DNA of 64,000 nucleotides from Prado023 sp963753075 (GTDB lineage Bacteria > Actinomycetota > Actinomycetes > S36-B12 > CAIYMF01): the NCBI GenBank assembly GCA_963753075.1, contig CAVWAR010000012.1:186001-250000 (forward strand), in the 5' to 3' direction. Positions 55,344 through 63,449 of the stretch are shown here, one piece after another (position 1 is the stretch's first letter; each line of letters starts with the position of its first letter). The notes below the pieces were generated by a model. The model had not been told where the DNA came from, searched no databases, and was given only the letters and a program-made list of their open reading frames with translations. The translations under genes and the position numbers were made by a program.

Positions 55344-56105
55344 CTACGCGCCGATTGCCTGGCTGACCGTGAGCACGGACATGGCCAGGACCAGGACGGC
55401 GAAGCCGATCCCGAGTGACCTGTTCGACCACCGCGTGGACCAGCGCGCCGCCAGCGCGCTGGCCACAAGCACGCTGATGCCGACCACGCCGGTCACCTGG
55501 GCATCCAGCGCCTCCCCGGCGCGGGGGATGAAGGCCGCCGCGGAGTTGATGATGATCACCAGCAGGGCTGTCGCTGTGGCCCTGTGCATGCTCATGCCCA
55601 TCACAAGCGTCAGCGCTGGTACGACCAGGAAGCCGCCCCCCACTCCGAAGAACCCGGTGAAGAGCCCGACGGTTGCGGCGGTGACGACGATGAGCGGCCA
55701 GGAGCGGCGGTGCCCCTCCGGCTCGCTTCCGTTGGCCGCCGGACCGGCGCGGAGAGCCTTGCGCAGCATGAGGGTCCCGGCGACCACGAGGACCACCGCG
55801 AACCCCCACAGCTGGATCGCGTCGTCGGTGACCAGGGCGATCCGGGAGCCGGCGACTGCGCCGAGGATCCCCAGGGCGCCGAAGGTGGCTCCCTGTGCCC
55901 ATGCGACCCGCCTGGCCCGGGCATGGGGGATCAGCCCGCCAAGTGCGCCGATCGCCACGACGATCAGCGAGGTGGTCCCGGCCTCATCGGCAGGCAGGCC
56001 GGCGGCGACGAGCAGCGGGATCGCGAGGATCCCGCCGCCGCCGCCGAAGAGCCCCAGGGACAGGCCCAGCGCGATGCCGATCGCGACGAAGGCAAGGAGG
56101 TCCAC
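55344..56105 (-). CDS. TauE/SafE family sulfite/anion exporter
   Basis: A 253-residue polytopic membrane protein of about seven or eight helices. The two homologous halves each show the family's Gly-rich loop: GLFGGGGGILAIPLLVAAGL near the start and GFFGVGGGFLVVPALTLVMG in the middle. Members export sulfite or other organosulfur anions. It lies 40 bases behind the CstB-like gene on the same strand, so it should remove the sulfite or thiosulfate that CstB makes. In staphylococci tauE belongs to the cst regulon. Confidence 0.9.
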   Translation of the reverse strand: MDLLAFVAIGIALGLSLGLFGGGGGILAIPLLVAAGLPADEAGTTSLIVVAIGALGGLIPHARARRVAWAQGATFGALGILGAVAGSRIALVTDDAIQLWGFAVVLVVAGTLMLRKALRAGPAANGSEPEGHRRSWPLIVVTAATVGLFTGFFGVGGGFLVVPALTLVMGMSMHRATATALLVIIINSAAAFIPRAGEALDAQVTGVVGISVLVASALAARWSTRWSNRSLGIGFAVLVLAMSVLTVSQAIGA

Positions 56106-56145
56106 GGGCTAGGAATCGCTGTGCGTCAGGTGGCCGTCGACGACG

Positions 56146-57582
56146 TCAGTCGGCGTACGCGTCGCCGAGCATCAGGGCGTGTTCGTCCTTGACGATCGGC
56201 AGCCCGACCTTGCCGGCGTTGCCGAAGTTGTCGTCGACCGCCACGACCGGGATGCCGGCACGGGCCAGCAGCGAGGCTCCCACGGTGGCGCGGAACCCAC
56301 TTCCGCAGGAGATCCAGATCGTCGGGTCCGCACCCGCGTGGGCTGCGGCCTCCGACCAGGCGGCGAGCTGCCCGATGTTGTCGGGGAAGTCGTGCAGCGG
56401 GACGTGCCGGGCTCCCTCCACGTGGCCGTCCTGCCACTCCGTGACGCGACGGGCGTCCACGAGGATCCGGGCCGGGTCGGCCGCCAGCTCGGAGGCCAGC
56501 TCTGCGAAGTCCACACGGCGGACCGTGCCGATCTCCTCCGGCGAGGTCGCCCAGGTCTGCGGCTGTCCGACGTTCTGGGCCTCGGGTCGGTCGATGCCGA
56601 TGCGCGTCAGGCTCCGCTGGAACTCACTGATCTGCTCCTGCGTGGCGCCGAGCAGCGTGATCGGCGTGCCCCAGGGGATCAGCCAGCCGAGGTACGTGAT
56701 GGCATTGCCCTCGACGTCGAAGCTCAGGCTGCCAGCAAGGTGCTCGGCGGCCCACAGGCGGCGCTTGCGCAGGTCGACGACCCATTCGCCGGCGGCGATC
56801 CGTCGGCGCAGCTCCTGGGGGTCGGCAGTTTCGGCGGGGGACAGGTCGATCGGGCGCGCGCCCGCCTCGTTGGCCGGTCCCATGTGCGTGTAGTACGCAG
56901 GGAAGGTGTCCAGACCGGCCAGCAGCTCGGTGACGAAGGCGTGCTCGTCGAGCAGGGCAGCCGGGTTGGTCGCGGCCTGTGTTGCGATCGTGGACTCGAC
57001 GCCCACGGTCGCGGTCGCGCTGCAGAAGGAGCCGAACCCATGGGTGGGCAGCACTTCGGCCGACCCTGCGACGTCGGTCACGAGCTTGCGGACCGAGTGC
57101 CACTGGTCGTGGGCCAGGCCCTCCGTGGCCTCCGGGCCGATCAGGTCGGGGCGCCCGACGCTGCCGAAGAGCAGCGAGCCGCCGGTGAACACGGCATGGT
57201 CGGATCCGTCGACGCTCAGGGTGTAGGACACGTGGTGCGGGGTGTGGCCCGGGGTGTGGAGCACCCGCCAGGTCATCTTGTCGGTGTCGAACCAGTCGCC
57301 CTCGCCGACCGTGAGCGCGTCGAATGCGTAGTCGTGACCCTTGGGGACGACATAGGTCGCGCCCAGGAGCTCTGCCAGGGCCAGGCCACCGGACACATAG
57401 TCGTTGTGCACGTGCGTCTCGACGATGTGGCTGACCTGCCAGCCGCGCTCCTCGACGACAGCCAGGACGCGATCGATGTCGCGCTGCGGGTCAACGATGA
57501 CTGCCGTGGTGCCGGTGGCGGCGACGTAGGAGCGGTCGCCCAGCTCGGGTGTGGAGATGATGACGATCTCAGGGCGGGTCAT
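56146..57582 (-). CDS. Persulfide dioxygenase-rhodanese fusion (CstB-like)
   Basis: A 478-residue three-domain enzyme. The N-terminal metallo-beta-lactamase domain has THVHNDYVSGGLAL (His57, His59, Asp61), then HTPGHTPHHVSY with the later ligands. A degenerate rhodanese domain without Cys (VVDLRKRRLWAAEHLAGS) follows, then a C-terminal rhodanese with the active Cys at about residue 426 in ISCGSGFRA. CstB-type enzymes oxidise low-molecular-weight persulfides with O2 to sulfite and thiosulfate. It overlaps the small rhodanese gene by four bases. Confidence 0.9.
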   Translation of the reverse strand: MTRPEIVIISTPELGDRSYVAATGTTAVIVDPQRDIDRVLAVVEERGWQVSHIVETHVHNDYVSGGLALAELLGATYVVPKGHDYAFDALTVGEGDWFDTDKMTWRVLHTPGHTPHHVSYTLSVDGSDHAVFTGGSLLFGSVGRPDLIGPEATEGLAHDQWHSVRKLVTDVAGSAEVLPTHGFGSFCSATATVGVESTIATQAATNPAALLDEHAFVTELLAGLDTFPAYYTHMGPANEAGARPIDLSPAETADPQELRRRIAAGEWVVDLRKRRLWAAEHLAGSLSFDVEGNAITYLGWLIPWGTPITLLGATQEQISEFQRSLTRIGIDRPEAQNVGQPQTWATSPEEIGTVRRVDFAELASELAADPARILVDARRVTEWQDGHVEGARHVPLHDFPDNIGQLAAWSEAAAHAGADPTIWISCGSGFRATVGASLLARAGIPVVAVDDNFGNAGKVGLPIVKDEHALMLGDAYAD

Positions 57583-57923
57583 GGCTGGGTGGTCCTTCCT
57601 GCGGTCTGGTCGGCGCCGGTCTCGACGGGGAAGCCCTGGTTCTGCCACATGAGTGTGCCGCCGTCGACGTTGATGGTCTGGATACCTTGCTTGGCCAGCC
57701 ACATGACGACCTGGCCCGAGCGGCTGCCGGTCCGGCAGACCACGTACACAGGGTCCGCCGACTTGAACTCCTCGGCCCGAAGCGGGACCAGGGACATCGG
57801 GATCCACTCGGCTCCCGGGACGTGTCCGCCGTCGTACTCGTGCTTCTCGCGCACGTCGATGACGCGGGGGGCGCCGCTGTCCTGGGCGCGCTTGAGGTCC
57901 TTGACGGAGATCTGTTCGATCAC
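57579..57923 (-). CDS. Single-domain rhodanese
   Basis: A 114-residue sulfurtransferase. Cys63 lies in the loop CRTGSRSGQ, after VIDVREKHEYDGGHVPGA. Such proteins move sulfane sulfur between donors and thiols. It is the gene between the CstR-like repressor and the CstB-like enzyme, with the downstream overlap ATGA, so it is part of the persulfide pathway. Confidence 0.92.
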   Translation of the reverse strand: MIEQISVKDLKRAQDSGAPRVIDVREKHEYDGGHVPGAEWIPMSLVPLRAEEFKSADPVYVVCRTGSRSGQVVMWLAKQGIQTINVDGGTLMWQNQGFPVETGADQTAGRTTQP

Positions 57924-57971
57924 TGTGCTGGTTTCCCTTCTGGCAGGTATGGGTCGGATCGGGTCGCTGGG

Positions 57972-58283
57972 TCAGGCCAGCGACATGAAGAGCTTCTCGA
58001 GGTCGGCGATGTCGGTGCCGGAGTTGTTGTCGGGGTTCGTCAGGCACTCCTGCAGGCTGCTGGCCACGATTGCGAAGCCGGCCTTGGACAGCGCCTTGGA
58101 GACTGCGGACAGCTGGGGCAGGACGTCGGCGCACTCGCGGCCGTCCTCCAGCATCCGGATGACAGCGGCCAACTGACCCTCGGCGCGACGCAGGCGGTTC
58201 ACGATCGGGCGCAGGTCCTCAGGCTTGAGTCCCGCGGAGCCCGTGGCCGGGATCGCGGTGGGGTGCGGCGTTGCCGGTGTCAT
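57972..58283 (-). CDS. CsoR-family repressor of the CstR (persulfide-sensing) type
   Basis: A 103-residue four-helix repressor (DUF156). The core is LRPIVNRLRRAEGQLAAVIRM, with Cys51 in GRECADVL and Cys80 in SLQECL, 29 residues apart. Copper-sensing CsoR has a His four residues before the second Cys; here that position is Ser76. The C-C without H pattern is that of CstR, which forms an interprotein tri- or tetrasulfide. It is the second gene behind a CsoR-type palindrome and controls the persulfide operon. Confidence 0.88.
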   Translation of the reverse strand: MTPATPHPTAIPATGSAGLKPEDLRPIVNRLRRAEGQLAAVIRMLEDGRECADVLPQLSAVSKALSKAGFAIVASSLQECLTNPDNNSGTDIADLEKLFMSLA

Positions 58284-58290
58284 GGCGCAC

Positions 58291-58407
58291 TCACCGGCAG
58301 GTGCATCGTTGGGTGCTGGGGACGTGGGCCAGGACCTGTGCGGCGTGGTTGCCGCAGCCGGAGTAGGTGGCCTTGCCGCAGGAGCGGCAGGTGGCGGGGC
58401 TGCACAT
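58291..58407 (-). CDS. 38-residue cysteine-rich small protein
   Basis: A very small gene, first of the persulfide operon, seven bases before the cstR-like start. The peptide begins MCSPATCRSCGKATYSGCG and ends QRCTCR, with six Cys in total (C2, C7, C10, C18, C35, C37) and one His. The pattern CxxCGK...GCGxH resembles a zinc-ribbon or knuckle. I recall similar short proteins in actinobacteria, but without a described function. It could bind metal or carry sulfane sulfur. Confidence 0.75.
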   Translation of the reverse strand: MCSPATCRSCGKATYSGCGNHAAQVLAHVPSTQRCTCR

Positions 58408-58460
58408 GGGTGACCTCCAGGGGTCTGAGTCGAGTGTGGGCCTGTCTTGGTGACTTCAAT

Positions 58461-58476
58461 ATACCCCCCGGGGTAT
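58461..58476 (-). promoter_or_regulatory. CsoR/CstR-type operator
   Basis: ATACCCC-cc-GGGGTAT is a perfect 7+2+7 palindrome, the classical type of site bound by CsoR-family tetramers. It lies 54 bases before the start of the 38-residue gene and should be the control point of the operon running to 55344. Confidence 0.85.
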
Positions 58477-58587
58477 TGGGATGCAACTCCCTCCGGGCAT
58501 GCCGAAACTGCCTAGGGTGCCTGCCCCCGGCAGCGAGGTCTGGCGCTGCGGCGCGGCATGCGCCGGGAGTGAGCAGCCCCAGCGGAG

Positions 58588-58620
58588 GTGCAGCCAGCAG
58601 GCGCCGTCGCCTGGCTGCAC
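58588..58620 (-). terminator. Terminator hairpin behind the upstream operon
   Basis: GTGCAGCCAG...AGGCG pairs with CGCCT...GGCTGCAC around a CCGT loop, with one bulged base. It lies eight bases behind the stop at 58629 and separates the Crp operon from the cst-like operon. Confidence 0.65.
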
Positions 58621-58628
58621 TGCGTGGC

Positions 58629-59144
58629 TCAGATCAGGGCGTCCAACAGCCCGACCGTCTCCCCGCGTGGTCCCTGCCTGGTGATGTCGATGATGACGTC
58701 GTAGTCCACATGTGTGACCGTGCTGTGGGTTCGGGCATTGAGGATCCGCTTGTGCCAGTTGCGGTAGGAGACCGGGTCCGAGGAGATCCACGGGTCCCGC
58801 CCCATGTCGAGGCGCACCTGCCGCTCCTCCTCCGCCTGCAGGGCGACGATCGTGAACGTGTCGACCAGGAGCAGCCGCGTGCGCCAGGCGCCCGTCTCGC
58901 CGGGTTGGTGGGCGTCGACCACGATGGCGTGCAGGCCGATGGCGTCCAGCCGGGTGGCCATGCCGCAGGCGAGATCGATGGCCATGATGCGCGCGGTGTC
59001 CGCGTCGACACCGCGGGCTTCCAGGAGCAGGGCGGTCAGCGGCGCGAGGTCGATCACCGCGACTAGATCTCGGCGAGCCGCCACGTCGCGGGCGATGTCC
59101 AGTGGGTTGGTGGCCGGGTGTCCGACGAGGATCAGGGTTGTCAT
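58629..59144 (-). CDS. Conserved protein of unknown function
   Basis: A 171-residue protein. The start MTTLILVGHPATNPLDIARD and VVDAHQPGE, LLLVDTFTIVALQAEEERQV suggest an alpha/beta nucleotide-binding-like fold; WHKRILNARTH and YDVIIDITRQ follow. The GxPxxNPLD loop is only loosely like a Walker A motif and lacks GKS/T. I do not recognise the family. It lies 18 bases behind the Crp-type gene and is the last gene of its operon. Confidence 0.65.
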   Translation of the reverse strand: MTTLILVGHPATNPLDIARDVAARRDLVAVIDLAPLTALLLEARGVDADTARIMAIDLACGMATRLDAIGLHAIVVDAHQPGETGAWRTRLLLVDTFTIVALQAEEERQVRLDMGRDPWISSDPVSYRNWHKRILNARTHSTVTHVDYDVIIDITRQGPRGETVGLLDALI

Positions 59145-59162
59145 GGCAGTCCTTGGCAGGTT

Positions 59163-59873
59163 CTAGCGGATGGCCCGACCCCCGGTCGGGGTGGTGAGGT
59201 CCTCGCTGTCTGCCAGTTCGGCAAGAGCGCGCGAGGACCGTACGACGATGCGCCCGCGGCGAAGGCTCACGGCCCCGCGGTCGGCGAGATCACCAAGCAC
59301 CTTGGTGGTTGTCTCCCGGCTGGTCCCGACGAGGTCGGCGAGCTGGCCATGGGTGAGCCGGATCGTCTCGCCGTCGCCGCCCATTCGGGCCAGTGTCGCG
59401 GCGATCCGTGCGGGGGCGGTCCGCAGCACGGTGTCACCCAGGCGACGCTCGAGGTCAGCGACCCTCGAGCCCAGGAACTCCGCCACCCGCACCGCGATCC
59501 GCGGATCTGACAGCAGCAGCCGTTGCACGTCCTCCCGGCTCATGAGGCAGACCACGCACGGCTCGATGGTCTCGGCCCACGTCTGCTCGAGGGCCTGGCC
59601 GAGTGCGGCCATCTCGCCGAAGACCTGCCCGGGGGTGATGATCGACGTGGTGATGGTTCGTCCGTCGATCCCGATCTGGAACAGCCGGATCCGGCCCTGC
59701 TTGAGGATGAACAGGACCTGGGTGGGTCGGTCGGGGGAGTAGATGGTCTGTCCGGCCGGCAGCTGGCTCATCGGTGCCGAGGCCCCGATCAGCTCCACCT
59801 CGTCGTCGTTCAGGTCCTGGAACAGGTCGAACTCACGAAGGACCCAGGGGTGCTCACCGGTGTGCGTGCTCAT
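59163..59873 (-). CDS. Crp/Fnr family transcriptional regulator
   Basis: A 236-residue regulator. The cyclic-nucleotide-type sensor domain has FDLFQDLNDDEVELI, FILKQGRIRLFQIG, and PGQVFGEMAALGQ. The C-terminal helix-turn-helix is LTHGQLADLVGTSRETTTKVL. Residues for cAMP binding are not clearly present (no standard RxSxxA). Single Cys residues occur in EPCVVCLMS, so a thiol or haem signal is possible. It is co-transcribed with a thioredoxin-like protein, whose end overlaps its start by 20 bases, so a redox-linked signal is likely. Confidence 0.88.
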   Translation of the reverse strand: MSTHTGEHPWVLREFDLFQDLNDDEVELIGASAPMSQLPAGQTIYSPDRPTQVLFILKQGRIRLFQIGIDGRTITTSIITPGQVFGEMAALGQALEQTWAETIEPCVVCLMSREDVQRLLLSDPRIAVRVAEFLGSRVADLERRLGDTVLRTAPARIAATLARMGGDGETIRLTHGQLADLVGTSRETTTKVLGDLADRGAVSLRRGRIVVRSSRALAELADSEDLTTPTGGRAIR

Positions 59874-60144
59874 GGTCCTCCCGGTCGAAGGTCGCGCGCA
59901 GGGCCTCTGCGGTTGGGTTGCCCAATGACATTATGCGCCCCTTGGCCAGGAACATGGGGGTGCCGACGAACCCGGGCGGAGGCTCCCAGCCGGGTTCGTC
60001 GACATCGGTGATCGTGACCCGGAGGTGCGGGTGGCTCGCATGCAGTCCGTCAACCAATGACAGCGAGTGCGCGCAGCTGTCACAGGTTGCCGAGACCAAC
60101 ACCTCCAGGTCGGGGTCCTCCAGCCCGGGGAATCCCTCGGTCAT
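59854..60144 (-). CDS. Thioredoxin-fold protein with CDSC active site
   Basis: A 96-residue protein. VLVSATCDSCAHSLSLVDGL carries a CxxC (Cys21, Cys24), and GTPMFLAKG carries the cis-Pro region of the thioredoxin fold. The length and the single domain fit small glutaredoxin/thioredoxin-like proteins. It ends in a His-rich tail (DHEHAHR). It overlaps the membrane protein gene by four bases and the Crp gene by 20. It may reduce or sense disulfides for the regulator. Confidence 0.82.
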   Translation of the reverse strand: MTEGFPGLEDPDLEVLVSATCDSCAHSLSLVDGLHASHPHLRVTITDVDEPGWEPPPGFVGTPMFLAKGRIMSLGNPTAEALRATFDREDHEHAHR

Positions 60145-60596
60145 GCCTTGCGGCGAGCCAGCGCCACGGCCACGGCTCCGAGGATCGCTCCGTAGATCAT
60201 GTGGCCCATCAGCGACTTCCAGGCCATCGAGTCGAAGTTGAACAGCGGCATGTCGAGGCGTGCGGGCATGGCGATCAGCGCGCCGAGGATCCACCAGACC
60301 ATGCCGTAGGCGACTCCGCCGAGGATCCCGCTGCCCCAGTTGCTCAGGAGTCGGGCGAAGATCAGGCCGAAGGCGACGCCGAAGGCAGCCGAGATGGCCA
60401 GGTGCACCACCCAGCCGACGGCGATGGACTCGCTGCCCACGGTCATGGCGACCATCGGGATCATGTCCATCATCTGCATCATCATCCCGAACACCACCCC
60501 GCCGGCAAGCCCGCCGACGATGCCGGGCACGAGGCCCTGAGCTGGGGTGAGGTGGGTGGGTGCGGTGCTTGTGGTCGTCGTCGAGGTCTGGGTCAT
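60141..60596 (-). CDS. Met-rich four-helix membrane protein of unknown function
   Basis: A 151-residue protein with about four transmembrane helices (LVPGIVGGLAGGVVFGMMM; AVGWVVHLAISAAFGVAFGL; ILGGVAYGMVWWILGALIAM; MIYGAILGAVAVALA). The first helix runs into the Met cluster MMMQMMDMIPMVAM; 18 or more Met in 151 residues is unusual. It is the first gene of the unit with the thioredoxin-like and Crp genes (ATGA overlap). Met clusters can bind Cu(I), but no family assignment is made. Confidence 0.75.
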   Translation of the reverse strand: MTQTSTTTTSTAPTHLTPAQGLVPGIVGGLAGGVVFGMMMQMMDMIPMVAMTVGSESIAVGWVVHLAISAAFGVAFGLIFARLLSNWGSGILGGVAYGMVWWILGALIAMPARLDMPLFNFDSMAWKSLMGHMIYGAILGAVAVALARRKA

Positions 60597-60776
60597 GTGC
60601 TGCTCCTAGGTCGCGTATGCGTACTCCCCATCGCCGGGGCACGGGGATCACACTGGCCCGTGGCCGGCCCTCGGCTCGGTGAAGTAGCCCACATAGGCCG
60701 ACCCACTTCCGGCGGGTTCCCCGGACGCGGCGATGGGCGCCAGGCAATGGCGCACGCCAGCGGTGCTCAGCTGCGG

Positions 60777-61254
60777 TCAGCGGTGGCCGGGCTCAGCTCT
60801 CGACCTGACTGATTCAAGGGCTGCCCGCAGCGACGCCAACGCGCGACGCACCGCAGCCGTGTCCCCGCCGAGCGCTGCCTCGACGGCCTGGAGCCCTGGC
60901 AGGAACCGCTCGCCGGCGCGCTGGTGGACTGCCGCACCATCCTCGGTCAGGGTCAGGCGGTAGGACCGGCGATCGTCGGCGTTCGGCAGGCGCGTGACGT
61001 GGCCCCGCTGCCTCGAAGCGCTTCACGTAGCTCGAGACGGTGGTCAGCGGCGCGGACATCCACGCTGCGAGTTCCGTGGGGGTCAGCGGCTCGTGGCTGA
61101 GCACGGAGTACACGGCGAACTCGTCGGCCGTGAGCCCGGACGCCACGAGCGCATCATCCAGCTGCGCGTTTGCGGCACGCGAGACCAGCCAGGCATCGAA
61201 CAGGACATTCGTCCCGGGGATCTGGGGGGTCGGGACGTCAGCAGCGGCAGGCAT
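60777..61254 (-). pseudogene. MarR family regulator, frame broken by one extra base
   Basis: A winged-helix MarR-type regulator. The intact N-terminal ~80 residues include NAQLDDALVASGLTADEFAV, LSHEPLTPTELAAW and PLTTVSSYVKRFEA. At about 61003-61013 the family sequence FEARGHVTRLPNADDRRSY is broken by one extra G; read as is, the protein stops at 60814. One base removed, the frame continues with RLTLTEDGAAVHQRAGE and a normal helical end to a stop at 60777. The gene is divergent from the 61365 gene and has a palindrome in the shared promoter region. Confidence 0.85.
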
Positions 61255-61279
61255 GGCTTGAGCATACTCCTGCGATGTC

Positions 61280-61299
61280 GTAGTATTTTCAGATACTGC
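61280..61299. promoter_or_regulatory. Inverted repeat in the MarR promoter region
   Basis: GTAGTAT and ATACTGC half-sites surround six bases (TTTCAG), one mismatch from perfect. It is A/T-rich in an otherwise high-GC stretch between divergent genes, so it is a likely MarR operator controlling both. Confidence 0.55.
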
Positions 61300-61364
61300 G
61301 AAACCGTAGTAAATATTCCGGGGCCGACCACTGTGTCCGGTCCCGTCCGAGGAGCGGAGAGACC

Positions 61365-61958
61365 ATGGCCCGATTGGTGCGTACGAACTCGATGGTGGAG
61401 AGGTTGGCGGATCGCCGGCTGCTGGCCGGATATGGCCTCGTGTGGCTGGTCCTCGCCGGCGTGCTGTTCGCGTGGCGCGGGCGCTTCTCGCTTGCCGCTG
61501 TGGAGCAGGCCTGCGGTCTGAGTGCGCCGGACGTGCGGTTCGCTCCCTCGGCGGCGGACACGCAGGCGTTCCTGGCTGGCTGCGGCGCCGACGGCCTCGC
61601 GGCCTATCGCGAGCTGCAGCTCATCGACCTGGTCTACCCGGCGGCCGGCGCGCTCGTCCTGGTCGTTGCACTGGCTCTGATCCTGGTCCGGGTTGCTCCC
61701 CACATGGCGTGTCTGGCGCTCATTCCCCTGGTTGCGGCCATCGGGGACTACCTGGAGAACGCCGCGGCGTGGGCGTTGCTGGGAGCCGTGGGCTCGGAGC
61801 GTCGATGGGCCGCCGAGGTCCTGCAGGTCGGATCAGCGGTCAAGGTGGTCGGATCGTGGGTGTCGTGGCTGCTGCTCTCGGGTCTGCTGATCGCCCTGGT
61901 GGTGCGCGCCCTCGCCCATCGGCGCCGGATCGCGGGGCTTGTTGGCGAGGCGGGCTGA
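61365..61958 (+). CDS. Polytopic membrane protein of unknown function
   Basis: A 197-residue protein with about four transmembrane helices (GYGLVWLVLAGVLFAW; AAGALVLVVALALILVRV; MACLALIPLVAAIGDYL; VVGSWVSWLLLSGLLIALVV). A soluble loop of ~60 residues between helices 1 and 2 contains two Cys (QACGLS and AGCGAD). The segment GDYLENAAAWALLG is notable, since similar DxxEN motifs occur in actinobacterial membrane proteins of unknown role. Divergence from the MarR gene suggests MarR control. It may be a transporter-like or enzyme-like protein; no firm family. Confidence 0.7.
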   Translation: MARLVRTNSMVERLADRRLLAGYGLVWLVLAGVLFAWRGRFSLAAVEQACGLSAPDVRFAPSAADTQAFLAGCGADGLAAYRELQLIDLVYPAAGALVLVVALALILVRVAPHMACLALIPLVAAIGDYLENAAAWALLGAVGSERRWAAEVLQVGSAVKVVGSWVSWLLLSGLLIALVVRALAHRRRIAGLVGEAG

Positions 61959-62040
61959 CGTGCGTGGCTGCCGCCCGGTCCCGCCGTCCGCCGGGCCGAT
62001 GCGCCGGCTGGGGTGTAGCCAGCGCCCTGGCCCCCGGCAT

Positions 62041-62075
62041 GCCGGTGCCCCCGCACAGGTTGGTGGGGCACCGGC
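62041..62075. terminator. Hairpin between convergent genes
   Basis: Perfect 11-base arms GCCGGTGCCCC (62041-62051) and GGGGCACCGGC (62065-62075) with a 13-base loop, placed between the stop at 61958 and the end of the opposing FAD gene at 62085. Confidence 0.75.
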
Positions 62076-62084
62076 AGTGGTTGC

Positions 62085-63449
62085 CTAGGGGACGATGTTC
62101 TGGTTGAGGTGGAACAGGTTCTGCGGGTCGTACGTGCGCTTCACCGCGCGGAGCCGCTCGTAGTTGGCGCCGAAGTTGTCCGGGACCCGCGCCTGGTCAT
62201 CGGCTGCGGCGAAGTTGATGTAGCCGCCGGCCTCGGAGTGCGGGGCGATCGCTGCGTAGTAGTCCTTCACCCACGCGGTGTTCGCCTCGTTCTCAGCCGG
62301 GTCGGGCCACATGCCGGCGATGACAGTTGCGAACGAGGCGTCGCGGTGCCCGAACGCGGTCGCGTCGTCGGAGACGTCATGGCACGCCCCGTTGATCGGG
62401 TAGATGTGCATCGTCGAGTTCATTGCCGGCACTCCCGGTCCGTGCTGGAAGTGGGCGTCGATGGCATCGTCGGTGAGCTCGGTGACGAATGCGGCCTTCC
62501 AGTAGTGCTGCAGCCCGCGTGGGACGAGGGCGTCGAACAGGGCGTTCACGTCCGAGAACGGCATGACCCCCACGTGCTCGGCCACTGGTGTGGCGACCTG
62601 TCGGAACGAGTCGATCAGGGCCAGCCCCTCGGCCTCATCGCCGGACCAGCAGTTCATGATTCCGCACAGCGGCTCACCGACCCGGTCCTCGGGCATGAAC
62701 GGCAGGGGCGGTGCCTGGTTGAACAGCGGGAAGCCTCCGTACTCCCGTGGGGCGTCAGCGATCAGGTCGCGGTAGTGCCTGAAGATGGCCGGTCCGTCGG
62801 CGAGCTCGAAGAACATGGGGCCGGCAAGGACGTTGGCAACAGCGTGCAGGTGGAACCGGAACTCGGTGACGACCCCGAAGTTGCCGCCACCGCCTCGGAT
62901 CGCCCAGAAGAGCTCCGGGTTCTCGTCGGCGGAGGCGGTCCGAACCTGGCCGTCGGCGGTCACGATCTCGACCGAGAGCAGGTTGTCGATGCTGAGCCCG
63001 TGTGCGCGCGCCAGGTAGCCGATGCCGCCACCGAGCGTCAGGCCACCAACGCCGGTGGTGCTGATGATCCCGCCCGGGGTTGCCAGGCCGTGGGCACCGG
63101 TGGCCACGTTCACGTCGTTGAAGGTGGCCCCACCCTGAACGTGGGCAACGCGCGCCTCGGGATCGACGCGGACCTCGCGCATCCCGGAGAGGTCGACCAC
63201 GACGGCGCCGTCCGCGGTTCCGAAGCCGGGCACGCTGTGCCCGCCGCCCCGGACGGCCAGGTCTGCCCCGGTCTCGCGGGCGTAGTTGACCACGGCCACA
63301 ACGTCGCTGGTAGACGTGCAGACAGCCACGGCTTCGGGTCGACGGTCGATCATGAAGTTGTAGACGTGTCGTGCCTCGTCGTATCCGGGGTCGGCGGCAG
63401 TGATCACCGCGCCGTTCATGTCGGTGCGCAGTATGTCCAGGGTTGTCAT
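62085..63449 (-). CDS. FAD-binding oxidoreductase, BBE-like
   Basis: A 454-residue flavoenzyme of the PCMH/berberine-bridge family. The FAD site is DLAVRGGGHSVPGFGT, where the His in GGGHS can bind FAD covalently, followed by VDLSGMREVRVDP, GATFNDVN and GVGGLTLGGGIGYLAR. The second covalent residue (Cys of bicovalent members) is Tyr in GIGYL, so flavin is probably singly linked. The BBE-type end is RTYDPQNLFHLNQNI. Substrates of relatives are sugars, alkaloids or aclacinomycin; not predictable here. ATG at 63449. Confidence 0.88.
   Translation of the reverse strand: MTTLDILRTDMNGAVITAADPGYDEARHVYNFMIDRRPEAVAVCTSTSDVVAVVNYARETGADLAVRGGGHSVPGFGTADGAVVVDLSGMREVRVDPEARVAHVQGGATFNDVNVATGAHGLATPGGIISTTGVGGLTLGGGIGYLARAHGLSIDNLLSVEIVTADGQVRTASADENPELFWAIRGGGGNFGVVTEFRFHLHAVANVLAGPMFFELADGPAIFRHYRDLIADAPREYGGFPLFNQAPPLPFMPEDRVGEPLCGIMNCWSGDEAEGLALIDSFRQVATPVAEHVGVMPFSDVNALFDALVPRGLQHYWKAAFVTELTDDAIDAHFQHGPGVPAMNSTMHIYPINGACHDVSDDATAFGHRDASFATVIAGMWPDPAENEANTAWVKDYYAAIAPHSEAGGYINFAAADDQARVPDNFGANYERLRAVKRTYDPQNLFHLNQNIVP

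Noticed and set aside
57972..58283. Copper-sensing CsoR assignment for the repressor
   Set aside because: The His of the Cys-His-Cys copper site is Ser, and the neighbours are persulfide enzymes rather than a CopA-type pump.
59854..60747. A longer 297-residue version of the thioredoxin-like protein
   Set aside because: The extra N-terminal 200 residues are the shadow of the Met-rich membrane protein gene; the ATG at 60144 with the ATGA overlap is far better.
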